Source of the DNA: Seminavis robusta
Taxonomy: Eukaryota; Bacillariophyta; Bacillariophyceae; Naviculales; Naviculaceae
Assembly (NCBI GenBank): GCA_903772945.1
Contig: CAICTM010000212.1
Span: forward strand, 1-64,000
Reading direction: 5' to 3'
DNA: 64,000 nt
Of this stretch, positions 18,449-28,423 are shown piece after piece. Each line of letters opens with the position of its first letter. Positions within the stretch are counted from its first letter, which is position 1. The position numbers and the translations under genes are program-made. Below the pieces are notes generated by a model. It did not search any database. It was not told the origin of the DNA and was given only the letters and a program-made list of their open reading frames with translations.

Positions 18449-20512
18449 ATGGTGTTTGGAAGTAATAACAGCAAGATGACCTTTGCTCTTGGGATTATCA
18501 TCGTCCTTGCCCTGGTTCCCTTGGCGTCCACCTGGACTTTGCTACCATTTCCAACCGGGAAAAGGCTAGCAGTACGGCCTTCCACCCATTATAATTTACC
18601 ATGGTCCTCGAAACCCATTTCATTGGTACCAGCACAACCAAGAGCAAGAATATTATACCAGGCGAAGAAAAAGGATATTGAAGAAGAGGAGGAGGAAGAA
18701 GTGTTTGTCGAAGGTGAATGGGAATATGAAGTCGAAGAAGTGGAAGTGGAAGAAGAGGAGGAGGAGGAGGTCGAACTGGACGAAGAGGAATACGACGAAT
18801 ATGATCTGGAGGATGACGATGAAGAAGGTAAGACTGGTGTATGTGAAGTGGCAATCTACTCAATGAAAATATTGACTGGCTGAATTGTGCACTGGCCTCT
18901 AGAAGAAGTGGTGGTGGATGATGTGGATGATGTAGAGGTGGTAGAAAGCACTGGTAAAAGTGAAGAGGAGGTTTGGGTGGAAGAAGAGGTAGTAGTGGAA
19001 CCCGCCGCCAAAGAAGTAGTCGCCACGGTGGAATGGGAGGAGGAGGAAGAAGAAGAAGAATTTCCATTGCAAGACGATCCGAGCAATCCCAACTACATGA
19101 AACAACGAGAGCTGATTGAACAGGACGTGGCTGCGTCGGAACAACGACAGCGAGATCGGGACTTTGACCCCTACGACTTTATGCAAAATCAAATGACACC
19201 CGAGATGATGCAAGAAATGGATCAACTTCCCTTTATTCAAGAAGCCGTCGCCCGCGCCAAGGAAATGACACTTACCGAAATGGATTTGGACGGCATGGAC
19301 ATTGCAAAAGAACTCCAAAATGTTCCCGATCTCATGGACGATGATCCGTATCCGCGTCACGAACCAGACGAAATCAACCATCTCGAACGCAACGTGGGAC
19401 TTACCGACGATGATATGGAACAGGTCGACAATTCGTGGAAAATGCTAAAAGCGAAAATCAACGAACCGCCGTTTGATTTGGTGGCGGTGCGGGCCAACCA
19501 GGGCATTGACGGACTCGACAATGAAACCGTGGCAGAAATTGAAAATGTACTCGAGGAAATGGGAGGAGCGCCGTATAATGTTACCAAAATGTTACTGTAC
19601 GATTTGGAATTCAATGTTACCAATCTCATGTTGGCGGCCGTGAAACACAACCGCGAAGCACCACTCTTTTTGGCACACTGGTATCCACAACTCATCACGT
19701 ACGAACGTTATGCGCAAGATCGGGAAACCAATTTTGACTATTCCTGGGACGATGTGGAAGCGGCCGACCTGGACGAATTGAAACGGTATTACAAGGGAAT
19801 GGGGCACGATGAGATCCCCTCCAAGGCTCCCGGTGAGACGGGCATTATCGAATTTGATTATCTCGATGAAGAAGAAATGAAAATGGCAGCCTTTGAAAGC
19901 TGGATGACAGAAGTGTACAACCCCGAAATGGACCGAAAGGACTTTGATGATGACGATATCATGGACGAAGACAATGTGTTTAGTGAATTCTACGTGCCAA
20001 AACGACATCCGGATCTACCCACCATCAATGAGACTGTCACCGAACTCAACGCGTACATGGCCGGATTGCCGCACGATGAGTTCACTCCCGAGGATATTGC
20101 CTACAGCAACTTTACGCGACAGTCATTCACGTACGAGGAACTCATGGACGATGAGTTTCAAGAACAATTTCGTGGTCATTTGGTCGTAGCATGCACACCG
20201 GAAGACTCGGATTTGGAAATTGCGGAAAAAATCACGGCCGCCATGGACAAGGCGCTGGGTAAGCAACTCTATGTGGAAACGCGCGTGATTTCGCACGCCA
20301 AACTAGAAGACAATGTATTCGAGGTTTGGCTGGAGAGCTACGAAATTGACTTGCTGCATTCCAAGAAACGAGCCACCGGTAATGTTCAGGAATGGAATGG
20401 TCCAGCAGAATGTGACGACAAACAGATCGAAGCCTTGGTGGAGAAAGTGAGCTATCTGATAAGTGATGAGGCTCGGTACAGCTACACTCTGGAATTTGAT
20501 GGTGTGGTCTAG
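18449..20512 (+). CDS. Very acidic secretory or plastid-entry protein, 2 exons
   Basis: Exon 1 18449-18827 and exon 2 18903-20512, joined in phase 1 over a 75-nt intron (GTAAGA...CTCTAG), giving 662 aa. The N-terminus has a hydrophobic signal (FALGIIIVLALVPLASTW) that fits ER entry and perhaps a plastid leader, although the ASAF-type phenylalanine is not clear-cut. Residues 75-200 are dominated by Glu and Asp runs, split by the intron. The remaining 450 residues are folded-looking and also acidic (for example MTPEMMQEMDQLPFIQEAVA and WYPQLITYERYAQDRETNF) and end in a small alpha/beta part (DKALGKQLYVETRVIS). The family is not recognised. It might bind divalent cations, as other acidic secretory proteins do; that is inference from composition. 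Confidence 0.75.
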
Positions 20513-20700
20513 CCAACGTACCGTGCTGTTCGTCGCGTTGACTGAGCGCCCTTGTGGTAGAGTGGCGTGTGCAGTTTGTCAACTTCTAAGTACCAGTACT
20601 CTAAATATCACGTTGGGAATCTTATGGAGCCCTGTTTGTGTTCATGCATAATAAATTGTAAATTCTCCGGTTTTCATTAATTCAGCGACAAGGACTTATA

Positions 20701-22303
20701 TCAGTGTCCTTCATCGCGAGACCCAGGGCAGCCATTGTCCCGTAGCCACTGGATTACTTCAGTTCTCTCGCTTCCTAAGGCAGCATGAAATGTTGAGGTA
20801 TCCCATTGACAACCATTTTCACGAGCCCACTTGAGCACGTCAAGGTGACCCATTCCAGCAGCCTCTTCACATGTCCGTTCATCCCATGGACAACCGTTTT
20901 CACGAGCCCACTTGAGCAGAGCAAGGTAACCTCCATCAGCAGCACTGGCACATGTCTCTTCATCCATGGACAACCATTTCACGAGCCCACTTGAGCACAG
21001 CAAGGTGACCTCCTACAGCAGCATTGGCACATGTCTCTTCATCCATGGACAACCATTTTCACGAGCCACTTGAGCACATCAAGGTGAGGTCCTGCAGCAG
21101 CAAATTCACATGTCCGTTCACTCCATGGACAGCCATTCTCACGAGCCCACTTCAAAGTTTCCAAATGGCATATTGAGCAGCCCAAGCACATGTCCAAAAT
21201 CCCATGGACAACCATGTCACGAGCCCACTTAACTTCCAATGCCCATTTTGAGCAATGCAGGTCTCCATCCCATGGACAACCATTTTCAAAAGCCCACTGT
21301 AAGGTTTCCAATTGACCATTTGCAGCGGCATCCTTGCATGTCTCTTCATCCCAATGACAACCATTTTCACGAGCCCACTTCAAAATTCCAAGTGGCCATT
21401 TGAGCAGCGGCGGCACATGTCTGTTCACTCCATGGACAGCCATTTCCGTGAGCCCACTCTAAAATTGTCAATGACCATTTAGAGCAGCAAGCATGCATGT
21501 CTCTTCACTCCATGGACAACCATTTTCACGAGCCCACTTCAAAATCTCCAAGTTGCCATTTTGAGCAGCGGCGGCACACGTCCATCCATTCCATGGACAA
21601 CCATTCCATGAGCCCACTTATTCCAATGCATTTAGCAGCCAAGCATGCATGTCCTTCACTCCATGGACAACCATTTCACGAGCCCACTTCAAATCTCCAA
21701 GTGGCCATTTTGCGCAGCGGCGGCACATGTCCCTCTAGCCCATGGGCAACCTTTCTCGCGTAACCATTGGAGCATTTCCAAATGTCCATTTCCAGCAGCA
21801 CAGGCACATGTCTCATCGTTCCATGGGAATCCTTGTTGGCGTGCCCATTCCATGACCACAATATTTCCAATTTTGGCAATTGAATTGCAAAATTGATGAG
21901 GATCAGGTGCCTTATCAATGGACCTGTCTGTCTCACGCCAGTATGCTGCACGTGGCACATTGCAAAATGTTTCACTGTAAAGAGTGTCGGTGATTTCTGC
22001 AGGGCGACTGTCCTGGATGATGACATTATCCGGGTTATCCTTTACCTCTCTTGGATTCTTCTTTAGTTCAATTTTACAGTAGTCTTTGTACAGCTGATAT
22101 ATCTTTTTGTTGACAGCTCCTACAAAACCGTACTGTCCAATGCCAACAAACGGTAGTATCTGGCCAATCCAAATCAAATCGTCAGCAAACACAAGAGATT
22201 CGAAGGGAGGAGACATTTTCTGTTTCTTATTGTTATTAGCACTGCTATTGGCAGCAGTACTGGCAACAGTACCAATACCAGTAGCAATACTATCAGAAGA
22301 CAT
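20701..22303 (-). pseudogene. Ankyrin-repeat gene, frame-disrupted
   Basis: The ATG at 22303 opens a frame with an F-box-like/N-terminal cap (SLVFADDLIWIGQILPFVG) and then ankyrin-type repeats of 27 residues of the kind LKWARENGCPWDERTCEEAA-xxGHLDV. The 81-bp unit can be followed for about 1.2 kb (roughly 14 copies), but it falls into different frames on the minus strand (21.7 kb, 21.0-21.4 kb, 20.7-21.0 kb), so at least three frame changes occur. Units are very similar in DNA (CCATGGACAACCATTTTCAC recurs), which suggests recent expansion followed by small deletions within units, or sequence errors collapsing a repetitive gene. This ankyrin type is a large family in stramenopiles. If the breaks are real, the copy is dead apart from its first 205 residues. 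Confidence 0.7.
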
Positions 22304-22349
22304 GATACTGCCAACAGGAGGAACGGACTCAGCAGTGCCAGTCACGGTG

Positions 22350-22417
22350 GTAGTGGTTGTGAAATCGTACTGTGCAAGCCGAGGTAGTGGTTGTGAAATC
22401 GCACTGTGCAAGCCGAG
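22350..22417 (+). repeat. Two tandem 34-bp units upstream of the ankyrin gene
   Basis: GTAGTGGTTGTGAAATCGTA followed by CTGTGCAAGCCGAG occurs twice in a row (22350-22383, 22384-22417) with one base difference. Confidence 0.75.
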
Positions 22418-22538
22418 GTACTAGTACAATAATACAGTAGGGACTTTTCTAGTTGCCCTCAACGGACTGAGGGTCTTTCACACTTTTATCGCTGTATGTG
22501 TGTGTGTGTGTGTGTTTGTTGCAGCTGTTTTCGTCGCT

Positions 22539-22822
22539 CGTTAAGGATAGGGATTAATCTTGTGTGTTCTGTTGGACACAGTAGTTTCTACGCATAGGTA
22601 CCAGTACTGGCTGGCTATGCAGACTCGCTAGTGTGTCCAGATAAACACGGTGGAGGTTTTGCCAAAGACATAAGGGACATTTTCCTTGTTAAGGATAGGG
22701 ATTTATATTGTGTGTTCTGTTGGACACAGTACTCTGGACCCATGGGTACTGATACCACTGTGCCCGTACTGGCTGGCTATGGAGACTTGTGTGTCCAGTT
22801 GAACACGGTAAATGATTTGACC
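22539..22822 (+). repeat. Imperfect direct duplication, about 130 bp x 2
   Basis: Copies at about 22539-22667 and 22688-22822. Both begin GTTAAGGATAGGGATT and share TTGTGTGTTCTGTTGGACAC, ACTGGCTGGCTATG and GTGTGTCCAG. No coding potential seen. A TG microsatellite lies just before (about 22495-22515). Confidence 0.65.
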
Positions 22823-23183
22823 AATCAAATCTCTTTTTGACAGTTGAGGGCATCAGCCTCCGGCTGCTTGTTCTTTTCTTATTGTGTTCCTTCCAGCTCC
22901 TGTTGCATGGCCCTCCGCAAAATACCATTGCAGCACGTGCCTCCGCACGCCGGGCAGCAAATGTGCGGACTGAGGACTCGTGATCGAAAGATCGATTAGT
23001 GTTAGAGATTATACATTTTTCCAGACGTGCATGCAGGTTTACGCCTGTTTCGGGCTGCTGAGCGAGACCCGCCAAACAGGTGAAAGCAAACCGAAAGAGA
23101 CTCGTCCAAAGCAACCTTGTGTGTTTCCATCAGCTTTAAGAGGAACTCAAGACTGACAGCAGCAGAGGAAATGACAAAGAAGA

Positions 23184-23254
23184 GGTGTGGTAGCTCAGTG
23201 GCAGAGCAACCGGTTGCAGCCCGGTGAGTCGAAGGTTCAATTCCCACCCACATC
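23184..23254 (+). tRNA. tRNA-Cys(GCA)-like gene
   Basis: 71-nt cloverleaf. Acceptor GGTGTGG/CCACATC, D arm GCTC/GAGC with A box TAGCTCAGTGG, anticodon stem ACCGG/CCGGT with loop TTGCAGC (anticodon GCA), T loop TTCAATT. The T stem pairs poorly (GAAGG/CCCAC), so the gene may be decaying. First of five tRNA-like units on the same strand. Confidence 0.6.
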
Positions 23255-23279
23255 TTTCAAAACCCGTCATCCTTGTCCA

Positions 23280-23350
23280 GGCATGGTAGCTCAATGGAAG
23301 AGCATCAGTCTTCTGAACTGAAGTGTGCAGGTTCGAGCCCTGTTCATGCT
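23280..23350 (+). tRNA. tRNA-Arg(TCT)-like gene
   Basis: 71 nt. Acceptor GGCATGG/TCATGCT with two wobble pairs, D arm GCTC/GAGC, anticodon stem TCAGT/ACTGA with loop CTTCTGA (anticodon TCT), T arm GCAGG/CCTGT around TTCGAGC. All stems close. The B box is intact. The 25-nt gap to the preceding unit holds no other feature. Confidence 0.65.
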
Positions 23351-23355
23351 AACCT

Positions 23356-23427
23356 GAGATGGTGGCCCAATTGGGAGGGCGTCCGACTGAAGCTCGGAAG
23401 GTTGTCAGTTCGAATCTGACCCATTTC
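23356..23427 (+). tRNA. tRNA-Phe(GAA)-like gene
   Basis: 72 nt. Acceptor GAGATGG/CCATTTC, D arm GCCC/GGGC, anticodon stem TCCGA/TCGGA with loop CTGAAGC (anticodon GAA), T arm GTCAG/CTGAC around TTCGAAT. All four stems pair. It begins only 5 nt after the preceding Arg unit. Confidence 0.65.
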
Positions 23428-23459
23428 ACAGGCCAGTTAGTTGCCAGGCCACAATCCTT

Positions 23460-23530
23460 GGTATGGTAGCTCAAAGGTTGAGCATCAGGTTCCTAACCTG
23501 AAGGGTGCAGGTTCAATTCATGTCCATACT
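23460..23530 (+). tRNA. tRNA-Arg(CCT)-like gene
   Basis: 71 nt. Acceptor GGTATGG/CCATACT, D arm GCTC/GAGC, anticodon stem TCAGG/CCTGA with loop TTCCTAA (anticodon CCT). The T stem has one mismatch (GCAGG/CATGT). Body similar to the Arg(TCT)-like unit, suggesting origin by duplication. Confidence 0.6.
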
Positions 23531-23537
23531 TTCAACT

Positions 23538-23609
23538 AATATGGCGGCTCAACAGGCAGAGCATCAGATTGAGATTCTGAAAGTTGCGAGTTCAAGTCTC
23601 GCCCAGATC
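23538..23609 (+). tRNA. tRNA-like, anticodon GAG (Leu) in a class I body
   Basis: 72 nt. D arm GCTC/GAGC, anticodon stem TCAGA/TCTGA with loop TTGAGAT (anticodon GAG), T arm GCGAG/CTCGC perfect around TTCAAGT. The acceptor pairs at only five of seven positions. A leucine tRNA should have a long variable arm; here it is 5 nt, so either the anticodon has changed or this is a pseudogene. Confidence 0.5.
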
Positions 23610-23647
23610 ACCACAGCAGAGGTCCGGACTCTGCCCCCTGTGATAAC

Positions 23648-23720
23648 AAATGTGTTCTAATGGTAGGATGCGAATTTCGGGACATGGCGATCTAGTTTGT
23701 TTCAACTCGCATTGGTATGT
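23648..23720 (+). pseudogene. Degenerate tRNA-like sequence
   Basis: D-arm-like TTCTAATGGTAGGAT, a loop-like TTTCGGGA and a TTTCAACTC T-loop-like stretch occur in the right order, but stems do not close. A further truncated unit with acceptor-like ends GGTATGG...CCTATACT lies at about 23857-23887. They look like decayed members of the adjacent array. Confidence 0.4.
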
Positions 23721-23889
23721 TGGCATCTCTGGCCCCAACTTTCAAACAAATCAACCAACATGTTTTTAACTCTTCTAGTGTATCGCTGGCCTCTCCTGTG
23801 CTGGAAACCTCTGGTTTAGTGGCTGGATTGGGGTCCTGCCGCTAGCTAACAGCCTCGGGTATGGTGGTTCAAGCTCTGCCTATACTTTT

Positions 23890-24453
23890 GCACAAGGTGG
23901 CCAAATGATGGTTGGGTGCGAACATCGTCGTCCGTCCACAAAGATCCACATCACTGCCATTGCAGGGATGCCAAGCCATAGTTCCGCTCCACTTTGAAGA
24001 CAGTGAGGAGGCAGATAGTTGGCTCCACCTACTTTGAATCTCATCTGTTCTATGCTTTGGGGCTGCTACCGTGCACCAATTTGCTTGGCGGACAACATTG
24101 ATGCCCCCAATTGAGCAGGGCGGCAGGGGAAACTAGTTTGCCAATGCGTGTGCATGTTCTGTTTCCTAAACATTGTCTCAAGGTACAAAACGACCTGCGC
24201 TCAGAAATCCACGATCCGCTACCGGTACTGTCTAAAAGACCAAAAAAGCCAAGCCCACTTCTAACAACCACAGGCATGATCAACCCATAACAGATTTATG
24301 TTTGTACCCTATTGGTCGAACTGGCATCCTTGCTTGACGAGATTGAATTTCCTTGAATGCGCAAAACAGGTTGCCTTGGCTGTATTGTACCGGCACGGCA
24401 ACCAGTGGGCTTTGTCTTTGGGCCACCGGTTCATTCCTATGCAGATTGCTGTT
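23890..24453. other. Intergenic, nothing recognised
   Basis: Between the tRNA-like array and the 3' end of the amine oxidase gene. No supported gene. Confidence 0.4.
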
Positions 24454-26031
24454 TCATTTAAATTTTGAGTCTAGGTCTTTCAAGATGGTTCGAGCAACTC
24501 TCTCTCCAGAGAGATAGCCTCCTTGTACCCAACCATTGTATTTGTTATCAAATGCCTCCCCTGCAAAGTAGAGCGTAGTGGGTTTGTCGTTGGCGTTGTT
24601 GTCATTAGTATCGCAACCAGTCAATCCGCGCCGGAGATCCTCAATGGGAACCGTGGCAAAAGCATTCTTGGGAAATGCCGAGTACGATCCACAAAAGCGT
24701 GGATTGCGAGACCAATCAGTTACGGCCACGGCCACGGGTCGGCAATCTTCCGCACCCCCAAAGGCTTTGGAAAACAGTGCTTGTACTTCATCTTTGATTT
24801 GTTCCTGGCTCAGTGACTCGACACGTCTGGCATTGTCGCCACCTTGATAACACATATAGAGGTGTTCGTCTTCCTTGGCCGTTTTGTATCTCATCCAGAG
24901 GGGATAATATCCACGGTTGTCTTCTCCATCGGAAATAAACACGAGATAGTCCTTGTCTGCAGGCCACAGTCGTTTGCGGAATTTGGCATAGACCTTGGCA
25001 AAGCAAAACATTTCAATTCGATTCAAGGCGGTCACTTTCCAGTCGGGGAACGGAGGATCAAAGTGTATTTGTTGTTGTTGCAAGACGCCGACAGAGACCG
25101 TGCTCACAATTCGATCGGCGTGATATTCTTTTGTCTCGCCGGTTGTCAAATCCTTGGCCACAACCTTGACCATTCCGGGTGCATAGTGAATGCTTTGCAC
25201 TGGATGTTCCAGTAATAGGTCTACCTGTGATGATGATGATTGTTGTTGAAGATCTTGTACCATGCCTGTAAAGATGCTATTGAATCCTCGTGGATCCTCC
25301 ACAAAGAGCTCGTCCTGTCCCAACTCGACATCGTTCATGCCCGGTCTTAGTTCATGAGCCGCACTGAGATTCTCGATTGAATCATGGGCCCACACTTCCA
25401 AGACATTGTGTTCCACGGCACGTTCCAGATTGTTGAGTTTGTCTTTGGGAGTCCAACCATGGGATTCGAGCACGGTGCGAACATCCGTGTCACTCGTGTA
25501 AGACAGCGATGCCCCACTTTTGTGCAAGGCTTGTTCGTAAATGGCATCGAATCGTTGCACCAGTTCCAGATATTCCTTGGTGACCACAACAGCACCATTA
25601 TCAGTATTATCAGTATTGCTACTAGTAGTACAGTCCACGACATGTATTCGCTCGGGATTTTCTCGGTCACTGGCTTGTCCTTGTAACTCAATCGCTTTGG
25701 CGAGTTGCCAAATGGGATTGTCAAAATTCTCAATGAGTTCGCGGCCGGAGATCCAATTGGCGCCTCGTTCTACCGTGTGCCCTTCAAACTCAAAGTGCCG
25801 GACTCGTCCACCCACATAGTCGTTGGCTTCTAGAATGGTAATCTTTTGGATTCTTTTTGAAGGCAGAGATTCTTTCCAGAGCGTATGTGCCAATTTGATG
25901 CCAGCGGCACCCGCGCCCACCACCACAACATGTGCACCTTCATTCTTCTCATTTGCCATGGTTGATGATACAGCAGCAGCAAGACAGAGCAGCAATATGA
26001 TGATACTAGTAGTCCAGTAATAAAGTTTCAT
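24454..26031 (-). CDS. Flavin-containing amine (polyamine) oxidase
   Basis: 525 aa from the ATG at 26031, chosen because MKLYYWTTSIIILLLCLAAA is a signal peptide directly at that start; the frame is open to another ATG at 26175. Residues 30-75 hold the FAD-binding motif VVVVGAGAAGIKLAHTL and the second dinucleotide motif with EANDYVGGRVRHFEFEG, followed by VERGANWISG. The middle has the substrate-domain helices, and the C-terminus the second FAD motif TTLYFAGEAFDNKYNGWVQG-GYLSG. These are the hallmarks of the polyamine/monoamine oxidase family, which oxidises spermine, spermidine or other amines with release of hydrogen peroxide. The signal peptide suggests a secreted or endomembrane enzyme. 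No intron is needed. Confidence 0.88.
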   Translation of the reverse strand: MKLYYWTTSIIILLLCLAAAVSSTMANEKNEGAHVVVVGAGAAGIKLAHTLWKESLPSKRIQKITILEANDYVGGRVRHFEFEGHTVERGANWISGRELIENFDNPIWQLAKAIELQGQASDRENPERIHVVDCTTSSNTDNTDNGAVVVTKEYLELVQRFDAIYEQALHKSGASLSYTSDTDVRTVLESHGWTPKDKLNNLERAVEHNVLEVWAHDSIENLSAAHELRPGMNDVELGQDELFVEDPRGFNSIFTGMVQDLQQQSSSSQVDLLLEHPVQSIHYAPGMVKVVAKDLTTGETKEYHADRIVSTVSVGVLQQQQIHFDPPFPDWKVTALNRIEMFCFAKVYAKFRKRLWPADKDYLVFISDGEDNRGYYPLWMRYKTAKEDEHLYMCYQGGDNARRVESLSQEQIKDEVQALFSKAFGGAEDCRPVAVAVTDWSRNPRFCGSYSAFPKNAFATVPIEDLRRGLTGCDTNDNNANDKPTTLYFAGEAFDNKYNGWVQGGYLSGERVARTILKDLDSKFK

Positions 26032-26743
26032 CAGAATAGACTTGCTAGAAGAATGGAATAGAGAACTTCGACAGCAAGGGAGATGCCACAACAGGATCGA
26101 CACGTGCAAAAGATGCGACGGTGGGAAGGGCGGCCAAAACTTTGGAGAAGCTTCACCGAAGCGGAGTAAACTCATTTTGCCGGCTTATTATGTGCGCTGT
26201 GCCAGGCCCTTGTCATTGCGTGTTTGTTTTTGCCGCAACCGTGGAATGAACCACCCAACGTGGAATTTCGTCTCCCGGAGACGATTTGCTTTTAGGGGTA
26301 AGGGTACCGATGGGGAGTGGAGGTTTGAATTATACCCCGCGTGCATTACTTAGAGGCCTCTGTAGAAGTCTACGTATTTGACTAGTATTGTATTGACGGG
26401 ATACAGTCAACGCATGTACATGCACATGAAAGTCGCCTTGCGTTCTTCACATTTTTCGCATGAATGAGGGATCGGATCTGAATGAGCTCGAGCGAGGAAG
26501 CGGTTTCGGTTTCGGTTTCGGGGCGAAGCAAAAAGAAAGGGATGAGCGCGCGGAGCGCGCGAATACTGTTTCAGGTGTTGGTAATAAAAGATTTATGGAA
26601 ACGGAGACGACCCAGGGGGCATATGAATAATTAGGGTTGCGGTCAAACTCCAGAGGAAAAGATCGCCATCGTCGAAACGACGCATCCAATGTCTCTGAGC
26701 AAAGAGCACAGAAGACAGAAGGAGGGGACGGGTATCATCAACA
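26032..26743. other. Shared upstream region of two divergent genes
   Basis: Lies between the amine oxidase (minus) and the DUF6824 gene (plus). Contains GTGGAATGAACCACCCAACG at about 26240 and TTAGGGTTGCGG with CGCCATCGTCGAAACGACGC at about 26630-26685. Both motifs recur, closer together, upstream of the lipase gene (29031-29120). Confidence 0.4.
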
Positions 26744-28423
26744 ATGCCGCTCGATACAAACAACGATACCAGTACAACCGATGGTAGCAGTAACAAACGT
26801 GCTGCCACGGAAGGCGAAGAAGGATGGACGACAGACAACGATGTGGAAGCGGAGGACGTTGCCACGGATCCCATTACCTCGGATGTTCTCAAATTGACGC
26901 AGCAAGAATTGGGAGAGCTGTCGTTGGCCGATCAGGAGCAAGTGGTGTACGATCTCTATGGTTTTTCTGGCCCTGTCGATGAATCTCAACCTGGTTTTGT
27001 AGAACAGAAAATGGAGGAACTCCAAAAGGCATTGGACCAGATTCCGCCTCGTCGCAAAACGGCCTACAGCATGGCTTTGGGCATCAACGAGGCGTACGTT
27101 ACAAACCACTCATTCCGACTCCAGTTTCTACGAGCCGATCGCTTCCAGCCAAGTCCAGCGGCCACTCGTATGGTGACCTATTTCGAAACCAAATTGGACC
27201 TGTTTGGACGGGATCGTCTGTGCATCGAGTTGACTCAAGACGATTTGGATCCGGAATCGCTGGAAATTCTCTACATGACATGGTTCTGTGATTTGCCCGT
27301 TCGAGATCGTGCCGGACGACAAGTCGTCGTTCAACTCTCCAAACCCGGTATTGACTGTTATTCACTCCCCGTGACACAACGAATGCGCGTCCTCTTTTAT
27401 ACGCTCTGTGTTAGCGCTCGTGATCCGGAAACGCAAAAGCACGGTCGCGTCGCACTGTTGTGGGTGGCGGGGTCGTTGGGCAAAGCATCGAGTTTGTGGA
27501 AAATTGCCGGCATGTATGCGTCGTCGCCCGTTCGCATCCAAGGCTGTCATTTGTGTGTTGATATTGCACATGGGTACAGTACTCCCATTGTCAGTATTGT
27601 GCAGCTGTCCATGAACAGTATGCTGCGAGTACGAGTGAGACGGCATATTGGGACTCCTCAAGAAATTTTTTATTCTCTCATGACATATGGGATCCCCGTG
27701 GAGTTTATCCCCATTGGAGAGGATGGAGAATTTGCGCATCAATTGCACACGGATCGATGGAAACGAATTCGGACACAGGAGCAATGGTTGAAACAACTGC
27801 AGCAGCAGCAGCAACAGAGTTTTGTCAGTCAAACCAAAGCAGCACTACCACAACCTGTGGGTGCGACTGTTGCCACCAATGTCCAGGCGGTGGATAAGGC
27901 AGCCTTGATGGAAAAAGCCGATGCCATGGTGATGGCCAACCGCAACAACGACAACAATCTCGCTGCTAATAGTATTGGTAATACTACAGTTTTGGTGGTG
28001 GTAGACACCCCCACCAATCACGATGTTCTCATGGGCAAGGGACGAGGGGCACACGAACATGTGGGCAATATTCTATTCCGAAATCTCATTGAAAAATGCC
28101 GACCGCAATACGATGCTGCCACCAAGACACAGAAAACACAGCTCGCCAAGGACATTGTTCGAATTGTCAAGGAGGAATGGAAGGGGCGCTTCTTGCGGGA
28201 CGACGTTAAAGGATGGATCCCCATTACCGACGAGTTGACCATTCGTCGCAAGGTGAGTGTGGCATTCCGAGATGCTCGCAAGGCACCCAAGGGAAAGAAA
28301 CAAAAACAGCAGCAGGCGGCTGCAACGGAGATTACACAGGAAGAAGACGAGTTGCTGCTGCCATTGGAGGACCCAACATGGGAAAACCAGCCTGCCATTG
28401 ATATGGTCGTGCTAAAGGCGTAA
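26744..28423 (+). CDS. CRAL-TRIO-like protein with C-terminal DUF6824 domain
   Basis: 559 aa, intronless, ATG at 26744. Residues 75-115 form a helical pair (VEQKMEELQKALDQIPPRRK), 115-330 resemble a Sec14/CRAL-TRIO lipid-binding fold as found in many diatom proteins (LRADRFQPSPAATRMVTYFE is the characteristic N-terminal helix; VQLSMNSMLRVRVRRHIGTP and TYGIPVEFIP near the end). A glutamine-rich linker follows. Residues about 425-520 match the diatom DUF6824 domain: DVLMGKGRGAHEHVGNILFR, KTQLAKDIVRIVKEEWKGRF and a RRKVSVAFRDARK end. DUF6824 is abundant in diatoms and often considered DNA- or protein-binding; its function is not established. A lipid-responsive regulator is a guess. Confidence 0.75.
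   Translation: MPLDTNNDTSTTDGSSNKRAATEGEEGWTTDNDVEAEDVATDPITSDVLKLTQQELGELSLADQEQVVYDLYGFSGPVDESQPGFVEQKMEELQKALDQIPPRRKTAYSMALGINEAYVTNHSFRLQFLRADRFQPSPAATRMVTYFETKLDLFGRDRLCIELTQDDLDPESLEILYMTWFCDLPVRDRAGRQVVVQLSKPGIDCYSLPVTQRMRVLFYTLCVSARDPETQKHGRVALLWVAGSLGKASSLWKIAGMYASSPVRIQGCHLCVDIAHGYSTPIVSIVQLSMNSMLRVRVRRHIGTPQEIFYSLMTYGIPVEFIPIGEDGEFAHQLHTDRWKRIRTQEQWLKQLQQQQQQSFVSQTKAALPQPVGATVATNVQAVDKAALMEKADAMVMANRNNDNNLAANSIGNTTVLVVVDTPTNHDVLMGKGRGAHEHVGNILFRNLIEKCRPQYDAATKTQKTQLAKDIVRIVKEEWKGRFLRDDVKGWIPITDELTIRRKVSVAFRDARKAPKGKKQKQQQAAATEITQEEDELLLPLEDPTWENQPAIDMVVLKA

Noticed and set aside
18498-19067. Leu/Pro-rich minus-strand frame
   Set aside because: It is the antisense of the acidic Glu/Asp-coding run.
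22689-23253. Minus-strand frames over the tRNA-like array
   Set aside because: They overlap the tRNA-Cys-like unit and a direct repeat and show no protein features.
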